The translations under genes and the position numbers were made by a program. From assembly GCA_046262355.1 (NCBI GenBank), contig JBHEMX010000099.1:1-64000 (forward strand): a stretch of DNA of 64,000 bases, given 5' to 3'. The notes beneath the pieces are model-generated. The model ran no database searches and was not told the origin of the DNA. It saw nothing but the letters and a program-made list of their open reading frames with translations. Origin of the DNA: DATADD01 sp046262355. GTDB lineage: Bacteria; Actinomycetota; CADDZG01; WHSQ01. Below are positions 26,201-35,020 of the stretch, piece by piece (within the stretch, counting starts at the first letter, position 1; each line of letters begins with the position of its first letter).

Positions 26201-26332
26201 CTTGGCGCGGCTGATCTTCAGCCCGCTCGCCTGTGCGTACGCGGGCTCGAGGTCGAAGCCGAAAGTCGCCCACGCCGTGCCGGCCGCACCCGCCGCAGAA
26301 ACCTTGAGGAAGTCCCGACGAGTTAGTTCCAC
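23213..26332 (-). CDS. fdoG: Formate dehydrogenase catalytic subunit, selenoprotein
   Basis: The molybdenum- or tungsten-containing subunit that oxidises formate to CO2, about 1,039 residues. The GTG start at 26332 follows GGGGGAGGG and gives a Tat signal with RRDFLK. The [4Fe-4S] motif is CPYCGVGC plus LCPKG. At 25736-25738 an in-frame UGA falls exactly where FdnG/FdoG proteins carry selenocysteine (RV-U-HGPTVASLAA, residue 199 here, 196 in E. coli). The frame then continues uninterrupted to 23213 with the family's bis-MGD domains. The Tat signal implies an exported active site. selA, selB and selC are not in the window. Confidence 0.94.
25688..25738 (-). promoter_or_regulatory. SECIS-like hairpin directing UGA to selenocysteine
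   Basis: Immediately after the UGA (25738-25736) the mRNA can fold into an extended hairpin: an outer helix GGCCCC (25732-25727) with GGGGCC (25693-25688), and a perfect apical helix GGUGGCC (25724-25718) with GGCCGCC (25712-25706) closing an AGUUU loop. The loop guanine and following U lie about 20 nt after the UGA, within the range known for bacterial SECIS elements recognised by SelB. The pairing was worked out by eye and needs folding with a covariance model. Confidence 0.75.
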
Positions 26333-26432
26333 GCGCCCTCCCCCTGAGCGAGCCCCGGTCCCTTTGGTGCTCCAGAACTTGACTGAGAGTACCATCCACC
26401 TGGCAACGCCGAAGGGCAGAGGTTGGACCTGG

Positions 26433-27611
26433 ATGGTCTTCCCTGGCTATCCGGCTTGGTTAGCTCGGAAGGCCGGCTTGAGCGGGCCGGATGGGGGCCA
26501 CTTGTCGCACGCGAGCACGATCACCGAGGACGACGTCCACAGGGTCCTGGGCTCGGTGGACGACCCTGAACTGCACCGGCCGATCACCGAGCTCAACATG
26601 GTGCGGGGCGTCGTAGTCGCCCCCGGCCGAGTCCATGTGTCGGTCGCCCTGACCGTGGACGGATGTCCCCTCAAGGCCAAGATCCACGACGACGTCACCT
26701 CGGCGGTGAGAACACTGGGTGCCGACCATGTGTATGTCGATTTCACGACCATGACCGACGACCAGCGCGCCGAGCTGCGCCGTCAGCTCCACGGCGACGG
26801 CGCGGCGTCCAGGGGCGAGGCATTCACGTCCTCGAGGGTCATCGCCGTGGCCTCCGGCAAGGGCGGGGTGGGCAAGTCGTCGGTCAGCACCAACCTCGCG
26901 GTGGCCCTGGCTCGGCGCGGCAAACGCACCGCGATCATCGACGCGGACGTCTACGGGTTCTCGATCCCGCGCATGATCGGCATCGATCGCAAACCGGTGA
27001 TCATCGATCGGATGATCGTGCCTCCCGAAGCACACGGCGTCGCGGTGATCTCCATCGGATTCTTCGCCAGCGAGAACGATCCCGTCATCTGGCGAGGACC
27101 CATGCTGCACAAGGCGCTTACACAATTCATGACCGACGTCTATTGGGACGACCCCGACATCGTTATCATCGACATGCCGCCGGGAACCGGCGATGTGTCA
27201 CTCACGATGGCGCAGTTCCTTCCGGCGACGGAGATCGTCGTGGTGACTACCCCCCAACCCGCCGCCCAGCGCGTGGCGCAGCGGGCTGCGTACATGGCCC
27301 GCAAAGTCAATCTCGCAGTCTCCGGAGTGATCGAGAACATGAGCTGGTTCACCGGTCACGACGGCTTCCGGTACGACATCTTCGGCTCCGGGGGAGGCGA
27401 ACTGCTGGCGCAGGAGCTGGGCGTCCCCTTGCTGGGTCAGATCCCGCTCGTCCCCGCGCTGCGCGAGGGCGGCGACGTGGGGGCTCCGATCCTCGTCACA
27501 GAGCCCCACTCCGAGGCAGCGCGCACGATCGACGCGGTCGCCGGCAAGCTGCTCGAGATGGGCGTGCGCCGCATCCGGCTACCCGTCCTGAACATTGCCA
27601 AGCCGTCATAG
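26433..27611 (+). CDS. mrp: Mrp/ApbC-type iron-sulfur carrier P-loop protein
   Basis: A 392-residue Fe-S cluster carrier of the Mrp/ApbC (Nbp35) family. Residues 30-118 are a MIP18/DUF59 domain (DDPELHRPITELNMVRGV). The P-loop is GKGGVGKS at 142-149, with the family-specific NLAVALA and DADVYGFSIPRM. The CxxC motif that bridges a cluster between monomers in many members, normally after ENMSxF, is missing (here ENMSWFTGHDGFRYDIF); I recall this also in some other actinobacterial Mrp proteins. ATG 26433 is preceded by AGAGG; an alternative TTG lies near 26502. It diverges from the formate dehydrogenase operon. Confidence 0.9.
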   Translation: MVFPGYPAWLARKAGLSGPDGGHLSHASTITEDDVHRVLGSVDDPELHRPITELNMVRGVVVAPGRVHVSVALTVDGCPLKAKIHDDVTSAVRTLGADHVYVDFTTMTDDQRAELRRQLHGDGAASRGEAFTSSRVIAVASGKGGVGKSSVSTNLAVALARRGKRTAIIDADVYGFSIPRMIGIDRKPVIIDRMIVPPEAHGVAVISIGFFASENDPVIWRGPMLHKALTQFMTDVYWDDPDIVIIDMPPGTGDVSLTMAQFLPATEIVVVTTPQPAAQRVAQRAAYMARKVNLAVSGVIENMSWFTGHDGFRYDIFGSGGGELLAQELGVPLLGQIPLVPALREGGDVGAPILVTEPHSEAARTIDAVAGKLLEMGVRRIRLPVLNIAKPS

Positions 27612-27618
27612 CATTGCC

Positions 27619-27939
27619 CTAAGAGCGACTGCACAGCTCGCAACGACACCACGCCCGCAGCGTCTCCCATCGGTAGATGCCGGTTTCGTGTCGGTCGTTC
27701 CACCGCAGCGACAGTCCCCAACCCCCGATGAGCTCGGCGTCTGTCACCTCGAGGATCTCGGGCACTCCCGGCTTGGGCCAGATCGTTTCCCCTCGCGCGC
27801 GCAGATCGCGACACTGGGCACAGGTGCAGCTCCGTCGCAACTCCACGAACCCAAACCGCGACACATGCTCGTCGCGCCAAACGACCACCAGCATGTCCGC
27901 TTCGAGATCAACCGACCTTGCCTGCGTCTCAAGGTTCAT
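27619..27939 (-). CDS. DUF971 (gamma-butyrobetaine hydroxylase N-terminal-like) protein
   Basis: A 106-residue DUF971 protein starting at ATG 27939. Two cysteine clusters, CTCAQCRD near residue 38 and CRCELCS at the end, could bind a metal or Fe-S cluster. The strand pattern LEVTDAELIGGWGLSLRW matches the family. DUF971 domains are known next to or fused with Mrp/ApbC carriers, and here the gene ends seven bases from the mrp stop in convergent orientation. A role in Fe-S handling is therefore plausible. The longer open frame upstream shows no similarity. Confidence 0.82.
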   Translation of the reverse strand: MNLETQARSVDLEADMLVVVWRDEHVSRFGFVELRRSCTCAQCRDLRARGETIWPKPGVPEILEVTDAELIGGWGLSLRWNDRHETGIYRWETLRAWCRCELCSRS

Positions 27940-28054
27940 GTGGAGAGATAGCCTTGGAGGATCTGCCGGAAGCTCACGTACGAGTCGCGCTGCATCTAGT
28001 GGCGTGCGTCGGCAGGTACCCGGAACGCTGGATCCGTCGCAGCCGGGCGCGCGG

Positions 28055-28741
28055 CTACTTGCGAGCGGCCACGAGGTACTGGGCGCCCAAGGGGACGGCG
28101 TGCAGGTTCTTCTCCAGCCATGAGGCGAACGGGAGACGCCACGGCGAGAAGAGGATGAAGCTTTCATCTACCGGCGTCAGGCCACTGCCCTTCAGCAGGT
28201 CCTTGGTTCGCCGTCGCGACAGCAACACCGCATCCTCGTCGAACTCGCAGCGCGCGACCACGACGCGGGTGAGTGGATTGATCGGATTGTGCTCGACGAT
28301 CGAGACGAGACCACCCGACTTCACCACACGAGCGAGCTCTTCGCCGAAATGGAACCACGACGGCGGAGGCACATGGTGCAGCACGCAGATGGCGAATACG
28401 AGCTCGAACGAATCTTCCTCGTAGGGAAGCGTCGTGCCGTCGTACAGCCGATACTGCACCGAGGGGTTGGCCTCACGAGCGACCTCGATCACAGCCGGCG
28501 ACACGTCCACGGCATGCAGTTCATGGAAGTGCTCTGCAAGAAGGCCGTCGGTGATACCGACCCCACAGCCGACGTCGAGGGCAGTCACGGCTCCTGGATC
28601 GCCGAGCCGCCGGCGTGCGAGTTCCACGAGGTGGCGGACCTTGACCTCCGTGAAGTAGTCGAGACCTTGGCCGATGAAACCGATCGATCTCTGGACCGCG
28701 TCGCGATAGCTGTCGCTGTAGCGGTCGAAGTCGGTCGTCAT
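28055..28741 (-). CDS. Class I SAM-dependent methyltransferase
   Basis: A 228-residue methyltransferase. Motif I is VTALDVGCGVGITDGLLAEH, motif II AVDVSPAVIEVARE, and the FELVFAICVLHHVPPPSWF / VVKSGGLVSIVEHNP pair is typical of methyltransferases acting on lipids or glycans in envelope clusters. Its ATG overlaps the stop of the glycosyltransferase gene by four bases, so the two are translationally coupled and likely act in the same pathway, perhaps modifying a lipid-linked sugar. Substrate unproven. Confidence 0.87.
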   Translation of the reverse strand: MTTDFDRYSDSYRDAVQRSIGFIGQGLDYFTEVKVRHLVELARRRLGDPGAVTALDVGCGVGITDGLLAEHFHELHAVDVSPAVIEVAREANPSVQYRLYDGTTLPYEEDSFELVFAICVLHHVPPPSWFHFGEELARVVKSGGLVSIVEHNPINPLTRVVVARCEFDEDAVLLSRRRTKDLLKGSGLTPVDESFILFSPWRLPFASWLEKNLHAVPLGAQYLVAARK

Positions 28742-29775
28742 GCCGGGGGGCCGGGTGACCGTCCAGGCAAGTTGGCGAGGCTCGCCTCGGTTACCTGGGA
28801 CTCGGCGTCAGAGACAGGTGACGTGAACACCTCGGGCGGCGACGTGAATCCGTGGAGGCCGCTGACGAGATACAAGGGGCGTCGCTTGACCTCGTCGTAG
28901 ATGCGAGCGACGTACTCGCCCATGACACCGAGGATGATCAGCTGTACGCCTCCGAGGAAGGTCGTGGCAACGACGAGCGACGCCCATCCCGGAACGATGT
29001 AGCTCTCGGTGAGTTTGGCGACGACGGCGGCCACGCCGGCGAAGAAGGCCAGTCCCGACAGCAAGAACCCGAGCTTGAGCGCGATGCGCAAAGGAGCGTT
29101 GGAGAATCCCACTATCCCATCGAGCGCCAGCTTCAACAGCTTGATGAATGAGTACTTGGTTCTCCCGGCGAAGCGTCCGGGTCGGGAGTACGGCACGCCG
29201 GTTTGTCTGAACCCGATCCAGCTGAACATCCCGCGCACGTAGCGGTTGCTCTCGGGCAACCTCTTGAACGCCTCCAGCGCCCTGCGATCCACGAGCCGGA
29301 AGTCGCCGACGTCCACCGGGATCTCCAGATCCGTGATCCGCTGCAGCGCACGATAGAAGAAGTGCGTCGCGGTCCGCTTGAACGCGGTCTCGCCCAACCG
29401 CTGCTCGCGTATGGCATACACGACCTCATAACCGGCGCGCCAACGAGCCGCCATCTCGAGGATGAGCTCCGGTGGGTCCTGGAGGTCCGCGTCCATCACC
29501 ACGACCGCGCGGCCGGCGGCCCAATCGAGACCGGCGCTGATCGCGATCTGGTGACCGAAGTTCCGCGACAGACGGATCATCTTGAAGCGCGGGTCCTCGT
29601 CACAGATGGCAGCGATCAGTGCGTGGCTCGAGTCGCGGCTGCCGTCATCGACGAAGATCATCTCGCAGGTGCCGTCGAGGCGCTCCATGAGGGACCGCAA
29701 ACGCCCGATGAGCTCCGGCAACGAATCCTGCTCGTTGTAAACCGGGATGACGATGGAGTACTCGGGAGTGTGCAT
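28738..29775 (-). CDS. GT2-family polyprenyl-phosphate glycosyltransferase
   Basis: A 345-residue membrane glycosyltransferase of the DPM1/GtrB/ArnC type. The GT-A domain (residues 1-225) starts YSIVIPVYNEQDSLPELI and holds the DxD-like VVMDADLQDPPE. Two C-terminal transmembrane helices follow (about 232-256 and 268-290), then GEYVARIYDEVKRRPLY. Such enzymes load a sugar onto undecaprenyl phosphate for later transfer to envelope polymers or proteins. A long, Ser/Pro-rich tail follows the second helix. It is coupled to a downstream methyltransferase through ATGA overlap. Confidence 0.9.
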   Translation of the reverse strand: MHTPEYSIVIPVYNEQDSLPELIGRLRSLMERLDGTCEMIFVDDGSRDSSHALIAAICDEDPRFKMIRLSRNFGHQIAISAGLDWAAGRAVVVMDADLQDPPELILEMAARWRAGYEVVYAIREQRLGETAFKRTATHFFYRALQRITDLEIPVDVGDFRLVDRRALEAFKRLPESNRYVRGMFSWIGFRQTGVPYSRPGRFAGRTKYSFIKLLKLALDGIVGFSNAPLRIALKLGFLLSGLAFFAGVAAVVAKLTESYIVPGWASLVVATTFLGGVQLIILGVMGEYVARIYDEVKRRPLYLVSGLHGFTSPPEVFTSPVSDAESQVTEASLANLPGRSPGPPA

Positions 29776-29922
29776 ATCTCCTTGCGGTTGCCGCAGGCGC
29801 TTCCCACTCGCTGTCGACCGGATCTTAGCCGAGCGGCAGGCCGATCGGGCGGCCCATCATACGATCCTCCCCTTCGGTACGCCTGTAACCGCTATCCTTC
29901 CAGCGTGCGAACGGGGGGAACC

Positions 29923-31368
29923 ATGGTGGCCTTTCGAGGCATGTTGCTTGCCGTCTCGTTGACCCTCGCGGTCGCCTGCACGGACCGCTCAAGGGAGCTA
30001 AGTGCGACGGTGGAGGCCGAACCCGCATCGAGGCCCACGGAGAAGCTCGGCGAACGCGAGTTCGAGCGTGCGACGACCGAGCTTCCTGAACTCGTGATCG
30101 AGGGTGTGCCTGACCAGGTCGAGCACGAGCTGACCGTCCCAGACCCGGTGGCGGCGGCGCGCGAGAAGATCAAGCACATCGTCTTTCTCGTCAAGGAGAA
30201 CCGCTCCTTCGACCACATGTTCGGTCGTTTCCCACGCGCGAACGGCGTGACGGAGGGACTCACTTGCGAAGGGGAAACCGTTCCGCTGCGGCGCGCCGAC
30301 GACGACACGCCGGGGCCGGATCACTCCTTCGTCGCAGGGCTCACCGCGATAAATGGCGGACGCATGAACTGCTTCGACCGGCTCCGCTTCGGTGCGGATC
30401 TCGAAGCGTACGTTCAGTATCATGAGCAGGACATCCCAAACTACTGGCGCTACGCCAAACACTTCACGCTTGCGGACGCGTTCTTCAGCTCGATCTACGG
30501 GCCGACGGGAGTCGAGCACATGTGGATCATCGCAGCGCAATCGGATCGGTTCGTCGATCACGTGCGGCTTGACCAGGCGGGAGACGGCGAGCCGCGCGAG
30601 TACTGCGAGGACAGGAAGGAAAGAGCGTACTCGTTCAAGCGGCTCACGCCACGCCAAGAGGACATCGTGTACGAGCTCGAGTACAAGCCGACGATAACCG
30701 AGATGGTCGGGCGCTTCTGGACCGAGCGGTGGCCGTGTACGGACATCACGGTGCTGCCGGATCTCCTCGAGCAGCACGGGATCTCGTGGCGCTACTACCA
30801 GTCCGACTTCCCCTTCGCCCAGCCGATGCGTCAGATCGAGCATGTGCGCTTCGGGCCGATGTGGCGCAAGGTCGTCCCCGAAGAACGATTCGTCGACGAC
30901 GTGGAGTCCGGCCGCCTTCCCGCAGTTTCGTGGCTGATCCCACCGGGAGGGGCGAACGACCATCCCACGAATCTCGAGGAGGGCGGCATCTGCAAAGGAG
31001 AGAACTGGACCGTCCGGACGCTCAACGCCCTGATGAAGAGCGAGCACTGGGACGACACCGCGGTCTTCTTAACGTGGGACGACTTCGGAGGCTTCTACGA
31101 CCATGCGCCTCCTCCTCATGTCGACATCTATGGCATGGGACCGCGCGTGCCGACGATCGTGATCTCGCCCTGGGCGCGACCCGGCTATGTCGACTCGGCC
31201 ACTTACGACTTCGCCTCGGTGCTCAAGACCATCGAGCGGATCCACGGTCTGCCGGCCCTGGATGAGAGGGATCGGAGAGCCAACGACATGCTCGCCGCGT
31301 TCGACTTCGACCAAGAGCCTCTGGAGCCTTTGGTGCTCGAGGAGCGAGACTGCTCGCAGCTGAGCTGA
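29923..31368 (+). CDS. Secreted phosphoesterase (phospholipase C/acid phosphatase family)
   Basis: A 481-residue exported protein of the phosphoesterase family (PF04185-like), which includes bacterial phospholipases C and AcpA-type acid phosphatases. The ATG at 29923 gives a signal peptide ending in AVAC (Cys19), so it may be a lipoprotein. The metal-binding start motif is KENRSFDHMFG near residue 91, then SSIYGPTGVEHMW, and the second metal motif TWDDFGGFYDHAPPP with PTIVISPWARPGYVD. Substrate (phospholipid or phosphomonoester) is not determinable by eye. A YfhO-like membrane protein follows 25 bases downstream. Confidence 0.87.
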   Translation: MVAFRGMLLAVSLTLAVACTDRSRELSATVEAEPASRPTEKLGEREFERATTELPELVIEGVPDQVEHELTVPDPVAAAREKIKHIVFLVKENRSFDHMFGRFPRANGVTEGLTCEGETVPLRRADDDTPGPDHSFVAGLTAINGGRMNCFDRLRFGADLEAYVQYHEQDIPNYWRYAKHFTLADAFFSSIYGPTGVEHMWIIAAQSDRFVDHVRLDQAGDGEPREYCEDRKERAYSFKRLTPRQEDIVYELEYKPTITEMVGRFWTERWPCTDITVLPDLLEQHGISWRYYQSDFPFAQPMRQIEHVRFGPMWRKVVPEERFVDDVESGRLPAVSWLIPPGGANDHPTNLEEGGICKGENWTVRTLNALMKSEHWDDTAVFLTWDDFGGFYDHAPPPHVDIYGMGPRVPTIVISPWARPGYVDSATYDFASVLKTIERIHGLPALDERDRRANDMLAAFDFDQEPLEPLVLEERDCSQLS

Positions 31369-31393
31369 GCCGACGCGACCAGGTGGGCGCGAC

Positions 31394-33772
31394 ATGAGCC
31401 GATCGGCATCGCACGCGGCTCCAGGAAGCATCGCCGTCCCCGGAGCTTCCACGCTTTGCGCCGTCGCGGGCCCGTTGTTGATAGTCGCAACCGTGACCGT
31501 GGTGCTGCACGACTACCTGCTCGGAGGTCTCGCCTCGAGGTCGTCGAGCGACGTGCTTTCGTTCTCGCTCCCGATGCATTGCTTCGCCGGAACGAGCCTC
31601 GCCGACGGCACCATCCCGGCGTGGAATCCCTATTCGTTCGGCGGCGCGCCGTTCGCGGCGGACCCACAGTCCGGATGGATGTACCTGCCGGTGATGCTGC
31701 TTTATTCCACGCTGCCCTGTGACACCGCACTGGGGATCTTCGTGTGGCTCAACCCGGCCCTCGCCGGCCTCGGCATCTTCTGGTTCCTGAGGAGCGAGCG
31801 ACTGTCGCGATCGGCAGCGACGACGGGGGGAGTGGTCCTCTCCCTCGCCATCGCCGGCTCGTTGACGGTGCAGAAGCTTCCGTTCGCCGGCACGCTCGCG
31901 TGGACGGCGCTGCTTCTTGCAGCGGCCTCGAGGATGCTACGCGCGCGCACCTGGACGGCGCGCCTTCTGTGGGCCGCTCTCACGGCCGTGTGCTGGGGGC
32001 AGGTCGCGGCCGCGTTCCTCACGCACGGGCTCATCCTCGCCACCGGCGCTCTGGTCGCGTTCCTCGGGGTGCGGATCCCGCAAGAGGTGAGGGCGGGGCG
32101 GCTCGGCGCATCCGAGGCAGTAGTCGTCGTGTCGCTGGTGCTCGTGGCGCTGCCCGCGGTGAACCTCGCCTACTTCGTACCCCGACTGGCGTACCTGCCG
32201 CGGACGATCCTGGGGGGCGGCTACGACTCGCTCGCCCGGTTCACCGCCGATGCGACCGAGGGCGAGCCGGGCCGCAAGCTCAGTCTCGCCTACGAGCCGG
32301 ACTGGCCCTTGAGGCTGGCGACGTCGCCCGGGTGCTATCTCGGTGCGGCCGCGTTGTGCCTGTCCTTCGCCGGGTTGTGGGATCGCAGGCTCCGCCCGCT
32401 TACGATCGGATTCCTCGTCTACGGAGGGGTGTCCTACATCGCGGCCACGGAGGCTGCAGGCCGCCTCGTCAACGACAATCTGCAGTCGGTCCCTCTCGCG
32501 GACATCTACATCCATGCGCCCTTCCGTTTCGTCTACGGCGTCCTGCTCGCCATCGCGGTGCTCGCATCCCTCGGGGTAGAGGCGTGGCGCGCCGCCGGCT
32601 TCCCTCGCCTCCGTCTCGTCATGCTGGCCCCGGGTCTCGCCCTGTGGGGGATCGCTCCACTCGTCGCCGGCGCTCATCCGCAGGGACTGTTGCTCTTCGC
32701 TGTGGGTGCGTTGGCCGGCGGAGCGTTGCTCGTCCTGGGTCTTCGCCGCCCGTTGTTGCTCGCCTTCGTCCCGGTGCTGCTGGCGGTCGAGCTCGGGATC
32801 GGGGCACTTAACGGTCAATCGCACGCGAGCCCGCTCGCCGACACCGGACTCGAGGGAGACCGGGTGTGGCGGCTCGACCCGCTCAACCCACTTCCGCAAC
32901 CAAGCGTCGACGTCGGCGACTACCTACATGGAGAACCGCTGCGGCAAGCGGCACGAGATGCACGTGGGAGGGTGATGAACACACGCCTGCGGCTCAGCAG
33001 GATCTCGCGTCCGCTATTGATGCGCTACGAGGGACTCGAGGGCTACAACTCGATGCAGCTGACGCGCTACTTCGCTTTCGTGAGATCCACGGCGCCGCCC
33101 GGGCCCTCGTATCACGTGTCCGGTTTCAGCCGTCCGGTTCGGGTTGCCCTAGAGACCTTCGCGGTCGGGTCGGTGCTGGGGGCCAAGCCGTTACACCCGT
33201 ACGATGTGGATCGCCTGCGCTCCGGCGTCCGTGTCTTCCGCCTCCGTCGCCCGTCCCCGCGCGTTTCGCTCGTAACGTCCTGGGACGTGGTCGACGATGC
33301 CTCGGCGGCGCTCGATGCGGTCTCGAGCAGCACATGGGACCCCGGAGCGACCGCCGTGCTGGAGGACGATCCCGGGATCGAGCCGAGCGCTGCGCCGCGG
33401 CGCACGGGGACCGCCTCGGGGACCGCCTCGTACGATTCGCGGGGACCGCAGGCGGCGCGCGTGACGGTCGATTCGCCGCGGCCCGCCCTGCTCGTGGTCC
33501 GCAACGTCTTCGACCCGAACTGGCACGCGACGATCGACGGCCGTCCGGCAGAGGTCCTGCCTGCCGACTACGTCACCCAGGCGGTCGCCGTGCCGCGCGG
33601 GCGGCACACGGTCAGACTCACCTACGACGACCCCTCGATCGGCTACGGGCTCGCCGGATCCGCGGCAGCCGTAGCGGTCTACGTGACCGGCGCTCTCGCG
33701 CTGCGACGCCGCCGGAACCCGCCCGTCCCGGCGGCGCGAGACGAGCCCCGCGCGCTCCACCCGAGGGATTGA
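31394..33772 (+). CDS. YfhO-like multi-pass membrane protein
   Basis: A 792-residue membrane protein with a dozen or so predicted helices and a soluble C-terminal part. After the first helix (about residues 20-42) it has AWNPYSFGGAPFAADPQSG, the hallmark extracellular loop of YfhO/GT-C-like proteins. A C-terminal domain carries VRNVFDPNWHATIDGRPAEV and GRHTVRLTYDDPS, also typical, followed by a last helix near 755-775. YfhO-type proteins are implicated in glycosylating cell-wall polymers, for example with a GtrB-like lipid-sugar donor enzyme. The nearby GT2 gene would fit as that donor. Confidence 0.83.
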   Translation: MSRSASHAAPGSIAVPGASTLCAVAGPLLIVATVTVVLHDYLLGGLASRSSSDVLSFSLPMHCFAGTSLADGTIPAWNPYSFGGAPFAADPQSGWMYLPVMLLYSTLPCDTALGIFVWLNPALAGLGIFWFLRSERLSRSAATTGGVVLSLAIAGSLTVQKLPFAGTLAWTALLLAAASRMLRARTWTARLLWAALTAVCWGQVAAAFLTHGLILATGALVAFLGVRIPQEVRAGRLGASEAVVVVSLVLVALPAVNLAYFVPRLAYLPRTILGGGYDSLARFTADATEGEPGRKLSLAYEPDWPLRLATSPGCYLGAAALCLSFAGLWDRRLRPLTIGFLVYGGVSYIAATEAAGRLVNDNLQSVPLADIYIHAPFRFVYGVLLAIAVLASLGVEAWRAAGFPRLRLVMLAPGLALWGIAPLVAGAHPQGLLLFAVGALAGGALLVLGLRRPLLLAFVPVLLAVELGIGALNGQSHASPLADTGLEGDRVWRLDPLNPLPQPSVDVGDYLHGEPLRQAARDARGRVMNTRLRLSRISRPLLMRYEGLEGYNSMQLTRYFAFVRSTAPPGPSYHVSGFSRPVRVALETFAVGSVLGAKPLHPYDVDRLRSGVRVFRLRRPSPRVSLVTSWDVVDDASAALDAVSSSTWDPGATAVLEDDPGIEPSAAPRRTGTASGTASYDSRGPQAARVTVDSPRPALLVVRNVFDPNWHATIDGRPAEVLPADYVTQAVAVPRGRHTVRLTYDDPSIGYGLAGSAAAVAVYVTGALALRRRRNPPVPAARDEPRALHPRD

Positions 33773-34051
33773 GGTCCGCCGGCTCGGGTAGGAATAGGGG
33801 CCGGTCAGGAGGCGTTTTGTACCTTAGGGACAACCGAGGTGCCCCTTCCACTGGAGGGGGGATTCCCTTACCATGGGGACTCAGTCTATCCGCACAACGA
33901 ACCGGCGCCGGTGGAGGGACGACTTGGCGCACGGCGCGGTGGGCGTGACGAAACCCACGCCGGCCCGCCGCACCAGCAGGCGGAGAGCGCCTTCTCCACC
34001 TTGGTACCCGACGACAGGGAAGCACCCCGACCGAAAGAGGCTGGTGAATAG
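33773..34051. other. Leader region of the sigma-factor gene
   Basis: Nearly 280 bases precede the sigma factor. A 70-codon open frame (33839-34051) in the same register as the sigma gene ends in TAG directly before the sigma ATG. It has no recognisable domain. A small inverted repeat, CCCCTTCCA / TGGAGGGG with overlapping centre, lies at 33842-33857. The region probably contains the sigma promoter, but no clear -35/-10 pair was identified. Confidence 0.4.
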
Positions 34052-35002
34052 ATGAGCGAGGCAACGCGCCCCTACGACGCCCGGGAGGAAGCCGCTCACG
34101 AGGATCTCGTGCGGCAGTATCTGCGCGAGATCGGCCAGTACCCGCTGCTCACGGACGTCCAGGAGGTCGAGCTGGCGCAGGCCATCGAGGAGGGCGAGAA
34201 GGCCGTCGAGAGGCTCGCCACGGCCAAGAGGGTCAGCCCCAAGCAGCGCGACGCCCTCCAGACGAGGATCCGGACCGGGCGCGCTGCCAAGCGCCGCTTC
34301 ATCCAGTCAAACCTTCGGCTCGTGGTCTCGATCGCGAAGAAGTACTCGGCCGCAGGACTTCCGCTCCTCGACCTCATCCAGGAGGGCAACCTCGGTCTGA
34401 TGCGAGCGGTCGAGAAGTTCGACTGGCAGCGAGGGTTCAAGTTCTCCACCTATGCGACCTGGTGGATCCGCCAGGCGATCACCCGGGCGATCGCCGACAA
34501 GGCCCGCACGATCCGCATCCCCGTTCACATGGTCGAGACGCTGTACCGCGTCCGCAAGGTCCAGTCCGAGCTGCTCGAGAAGCTCGGGCGCGAGCCGACG
34601 ATCGACGAGATCGCTAGGGGTTCGGACCTCTCGGCGGAGAAGGTGCGCGAGGCGTTCAGGGTCCTGCCCGAGCCGGTCTCGCTGCACGAGCCCGTCGGCG
34701 ACGAGGATGCCGAGCTCGGAGATTTCATCGAGGACGAGGACGTCGAGGGTCCGTTCCAGGCGGCTGCCGTCGCGCTGCGCCAAGAGGACCTATGGGACAT
34801 GTTGGGCTCCCTCTCGGAGCGCGAGCGCAAGGTCCTGGCCCTGCGCTTCGGCCTCATCACCGGCGAGCCTCGCACGCTCGAGGAGGTCGGCAAGGAGTTC
34901 AACCTCACTCGCGAGCGCATCCGGCAGATCGAGGCCAAGGCGCTATCGAAGCTTCGCCACCCGAGCACGCCCGGCAAGCTGCGCGACATGGTCACGATCT
35001 AG
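34052..35002 (+). CDS. RNA polymerase primary-like sigma factor (SigA/HrdB type)
   Basis: A 316-residue sigma-70 factor with regions 1.2, 2, 3 and 4. Region 1.2 is around residues 16-48 (LVRQYLREIGQYPLL), region 2 spans 81-151 with DLIQEGNLGLMRAVEKFD and the region 2.4 segment FSTYATWWIRQAI, and region 4.2 is TLEEVGKEFNLTRERIRQIE at about 275-294. The long acidic N-terminal region 1.1 of large primary factors is absent, so it may be either the housekeeping factor of a compact type or a group 2 relative such as SigB. The RBS is weak (GAGG then GGTG). Confidence 0.92.
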   Translation: MSEATRPYDAREEAAHEDLVRQYLREIGQYPLLTDVQEVELAQAIEEGEKAVERLATAKRVSPKQRDALQTRIRTGRAAKRRFIQSNLRLVVSIAKKYSAAGLPLLDLIQEGNLGLMRAVEKFDWQRGFKFSTYATWWIRQAITRAIADKARTIRIPVHMVETLYRVRKVQSELLEKLGREPTIDEIARGSDLSAEKVREAFRVLPEPVSLHEPVGDEDAELGDFIEDEDVEGPFQAAAVALRQEDLWDMLGSLSERERKVLALRFGLITGEPRTLEEVGKEFNLTRERIRQIEAKALSKLRHPSTPGKLRDMVTI

Positions 35003-35020
35003 CGGCGCACAGCGCTTGCG

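Noticed and set aside
26202..26432. Upstream extension of the mrp frame
   Set aside because: It overlaps the start and promoter of the divergent formate dehydrogenase operon and carries no Mrp similarity.
29203..29922. Upstream extension of the phosphoesterase frame by 240 codons
   Set aside because: It lies opposite the GT2 gene and has no phosphoesterase similarity; the signal peptide starts at 29923.
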